The notes beneath the pieces were generated by a model. That model made no database searches. It was given only the letters and a program-made list of their open reading frames with translations, and had not been told where the DNA came from. DNA of 64,000 nt from Cytophagales bacterium (GTDB lineage: Bacteria; Bacteroidota; Bacteroidia; Cytophagales; 172606-1): contig JAUJMU010000003.1 of the NCBI GenBank assembly GCA_030446715.1, positions 1-64,000 of the forward strand. The letters run 5' to 3'. Every line of letters starts with the position of its first letter. Positions within the stretch are counted from its first letter, which is position 1. Below, piece by piece: positions 62,094-64,000 of this stretch. The translations under genes and the position numbers were made by a program.

Positions 62094-63239
62094 AGCTGGT
62101 TCTTGGAAGATCACAAATCAGTAAATGCCTGATCTTCTAAAAATAGCCCCGGCGTCAGGCATTCACTCCTGAAAACGGCCGGGCTTATTACACCGGAAAG
62201 CAGCGGACAGAAGTTGCTGCGTCTGAATTTTCACCTGATGAGCGATTAAGTGAGGGTAACCACAACGAGCCATGGGAAAGTATTTTAAAAATTACGCTGT
62301 ACGCCGGAGCGGGCAACCCTCCTGTTTTTTATAAATCAAATCAAAACCTCAGGTGCCTCCGGCGCAGCAGCGGGTTGGAGCCAGAATAGGGCAGGCTGGT
62401 TGATTACCGCAGAAAATGAAATAAAATAACATCCCTAAACCGTGACCAATGTTTTTTTTAAACCTCCCCGGATCAGGCATGTTATAGTCAAAACGGCTTC
62501 CTTTTCGAAATTAGCCCATGCCAAAAAAGTATGAGGCGGAGGCGGAAAACAATCTGGCTGAAATTTCATCCGGAAGCCGGTAAACCCCTGACCAGCCGGA
62601 TCAGACAAGGGGACAGATAACCGGGAGCCATGTGAGCGACCTCCCATAAGGTTGTACCAATTACAAATCAATAAACCGGAAAGAACCCTGAGAATCAGTT
62701 TTCAGGGGATCCGCAGGCAGTTGAAGTGTTAACTCCGTTATCAGATAATAAAAGTAAAAAGGTAAAGGCGCGTCCAGTGGGGTGTGGGCGTTGCCCGGAC
62801 TGTACCTCCCGCAGAAAGCACCCTTTTTGAATGGGCCCGCGGGATAAACCATTCAAGACCGGATACCATAACTCCCCCGTGTTGGGCTTTTGTGCGCTTA
62901 ATTTCTCCGCGCATCCCCCGGGATTGGTTCCGGAGCGCTTTGTCCTGACTGATCTTCGCCGGATATAAACGCTTATGCCATGAAGCGTCCGGAAGGAGGT
63001 AAACCTTCAGATTCAGGAAATGACCGTTGCGTCGGACTGGTTTATGATGACAATTTTTCAGGTTCTGAAGGAGATATAAAATCAGGAAGGGATTGAATCA
63101 GAAGAGGTGTTCTGCTGATTTCGGATCAGAAAACCGGCGGGTTAAGCATGTCCGCCGCCTTATTTTGGTGCAGCCTTGTTTGCTTGCCAACAATGCGGTT
63201 GGAATTGCAGTTAAGGTTCAAAACCAGGACTCTCAACAA
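62094..63239. other. Long spacer without supported genes
   Basis: 1,146 bases. Short open frames (62435-62671, 62661-62852, 63093 onward on the plus strand upstream of the NmrA start) have no family features. The stretch just before 63240 is AT-poor and lacks a promoter match. Given the broken gene that follows, it may be decayed former coding sequence, but nothing recognisable remains. Confidence 0.4.
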
Positions 63240-63905
63240 ATGGCACCAGACAAAGGGACTGAGCATGGCAAAAAGACGATTATTTTGGCTGGTGCCACTG
63301 GTGATCTGGGCGGACGCATTGCAAGGTCGCTTCCGGGCCGGGGAGCGAGGGTGAGGGCGATCATCCGGCCGGGAAGTGCGGGTGATAAAACAGCAGCTTT
63401 GCAAAGGGAGGGCGTTTCAGTAGTTGAAGTTGATTTCACCAATGGATCGGCCCTGACTGAAGCTTGCGCCGGCGGTCATTGCGTCGTATCGGCGTTGTCA
63501 GGGCTCAGGGACGTGATTGTGGATGGACAGACTTTGCTGCTTGATGCGGCTGTTATGGCTGGAGTTCCTCGTTTTATCCCTTCTGATTACCCGATTGATT
63601 TTACCAGACTCCCTGACGGCGGCAACTTCCATTCTCAATGGCATGTTTACCGGTTCGTTGACTGGTCAGGCCCCGGTGGTCCTGTTCCCGCTCAACCGGG
63701 TTATTTACTGGAGTGACGCCGACCAACCCCTTGATTTAAAGTTGTACCCGAAAGCGATGAAGTCTTTCCGCCGTGGCAGGGCATGCAGTACCTGCGCAAT
63801 ATGTTCAGCGGGATGGCCAAACTGGAGCCGCCCGACAACCACCGCTACCCGGATATCCGCTGGACGCCCGTACGCGATTTACTCGCATCCCGCTGGTCCC
63901 GGTAA
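63240..63905 (+). pseudogene. NmrA-family NAD(P)-binding protein with two internal deletions
   Basis: Three collinear pieces in shifting frames. Piece 1 (63240-63629) is the Rossmann N-terminus: TIILAGATGDLGGRIARSL, then VSALSGLRDVIVDGQTLLLDAA, ending IDFTRLPDGGN. Piece 2, shifted by one frame, reads AATSILNGMFTGSLTGQAPV and VIYWSDADQPLD (about 63628-63745). Piece 3, back in the first frame, begins DEVFPPWQGMQYLRNMFSGM and ends DIRWTPVRDLLASRWSR at 63905. Compared with full-length relatives of about 300 residues, one short and one long segment (about 20 and 100 residues) are missing. The deletions with a frame change make it non-functional. No mobile element adjoins it. Confidence 0.75.
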
Positions 63906-64000
63906 CAGATAAGGAGCTGAAAGCGTATGATCAATGCTTCATGGGCATATTGGTTTTGCCTTGTCCTAACTGGTCAAGGGCTGCCCGGAAGCCGGCTGCA

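Noticed and set aside
62435-62852. Two short minus-strand ORFs in the long spacer
   Set aside because: Neither has a signal peptide, a domain or a plausible ribosome-binding context.

Overview
The window reads as a chromosome segment from a Gram-negative Bacteroidota of the order Cytophagales, probably near Spirosoma/Larkinella/Rudanella. The evidence is a SusC/SusD pair, a type IX secretion C-terminal domain, bacillithiol deacetylase BshB1, an SbtA-type bicarbonate permease, a short primary sigma factor without region 1.1, and several matches to the Bacteroidota promoter pattern TTTG-N19-21-TAnnTTTG. Base composition is moderately GC-rich with AT-rich spacers. Genus-level placement is inference.

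Layout. 0-3.2 kb: a Kdo (LPS sugar) operon, kdsA, then an unusual fusion of a transaldolase/fructose-6-phosphate-aldolase domain with a KdsD-like CBS pair, then a KdsC-like HAD phosphatase, preceded by a leader with mutually exclusive hairpins. 3.2-12.5 kb: minus-strand housekeeping genes (bshB1, M23 peptidase, trxB, rpoD, pnp, rpsO, LptF/G-like permease, START-like protein). 12.6-12.8 kb: tRNA-Met followed directly by a 27-bp perfect hairpin. 13-31 kb: TonB-dependent receptor, catalase, response regulator with a frameshifted hybrid-type sensor kinase, GH20 hexosaminidase, an unknown lipoprotein, a broken DCC-family gene, a P1B-type metal ATPase, an NtrC-like regulator without a recognisable GAFTGA loop, a DUF6671-like protein and isocitrate dehydrogenase. 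31-38.5 kb: an ABC/HlyD/TolC export operon whose ABC ATPase has degenerate catalytic motifs, a TetR regulator and SbtA. 38.8-42 kb: a frameshifted small lipoprotein and a GMC oxidoreductase with its gluconate-dehydrogenase-subunit-3 partner. 42.3-54.8 kb: a polysaccharide-utilisation locus (ECF sigma factor, FecR remnant, STN-bearing SusC, SusD, two GH43 enzymes) interrupted by decayed material and a cloverleaf-like inverted-repeat element. 54.8-64 kb: sterol-desaturase-like, DUF2238 and YiaAB membrane proteins, an unknown helical-repeat protein, a large secreted beta-helix protein with 23 copies of a 12-bp repeat, and a doubly deleted NmrA-family pseudogene.

Three patterns run across the window. 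First, many spacers consist of degenerate 7-bp-period repeats of three families (AGTNNNN/ACTTANN, TTATTGG/AACCAAT, AATTGAA), often as opposed arrays. Second, single-base frameshifts are common, mostly in homopolymers and most dense at 45-47 kb. They could be gene decay or consensus errors, and reads are needed to decide. Third, two genes (FtsX-type permease, NmrA) have internal deletions that consensus errors cannot explain.

The best candidate for something undescribed is the aldolase-CBS fusion. It sits where arabinose-5-phosphate isomerase activity is needed and carries that enzyme's regulatory domain on a different catalytic fold, suggesting a non-canonical route to the Kdo precursor.
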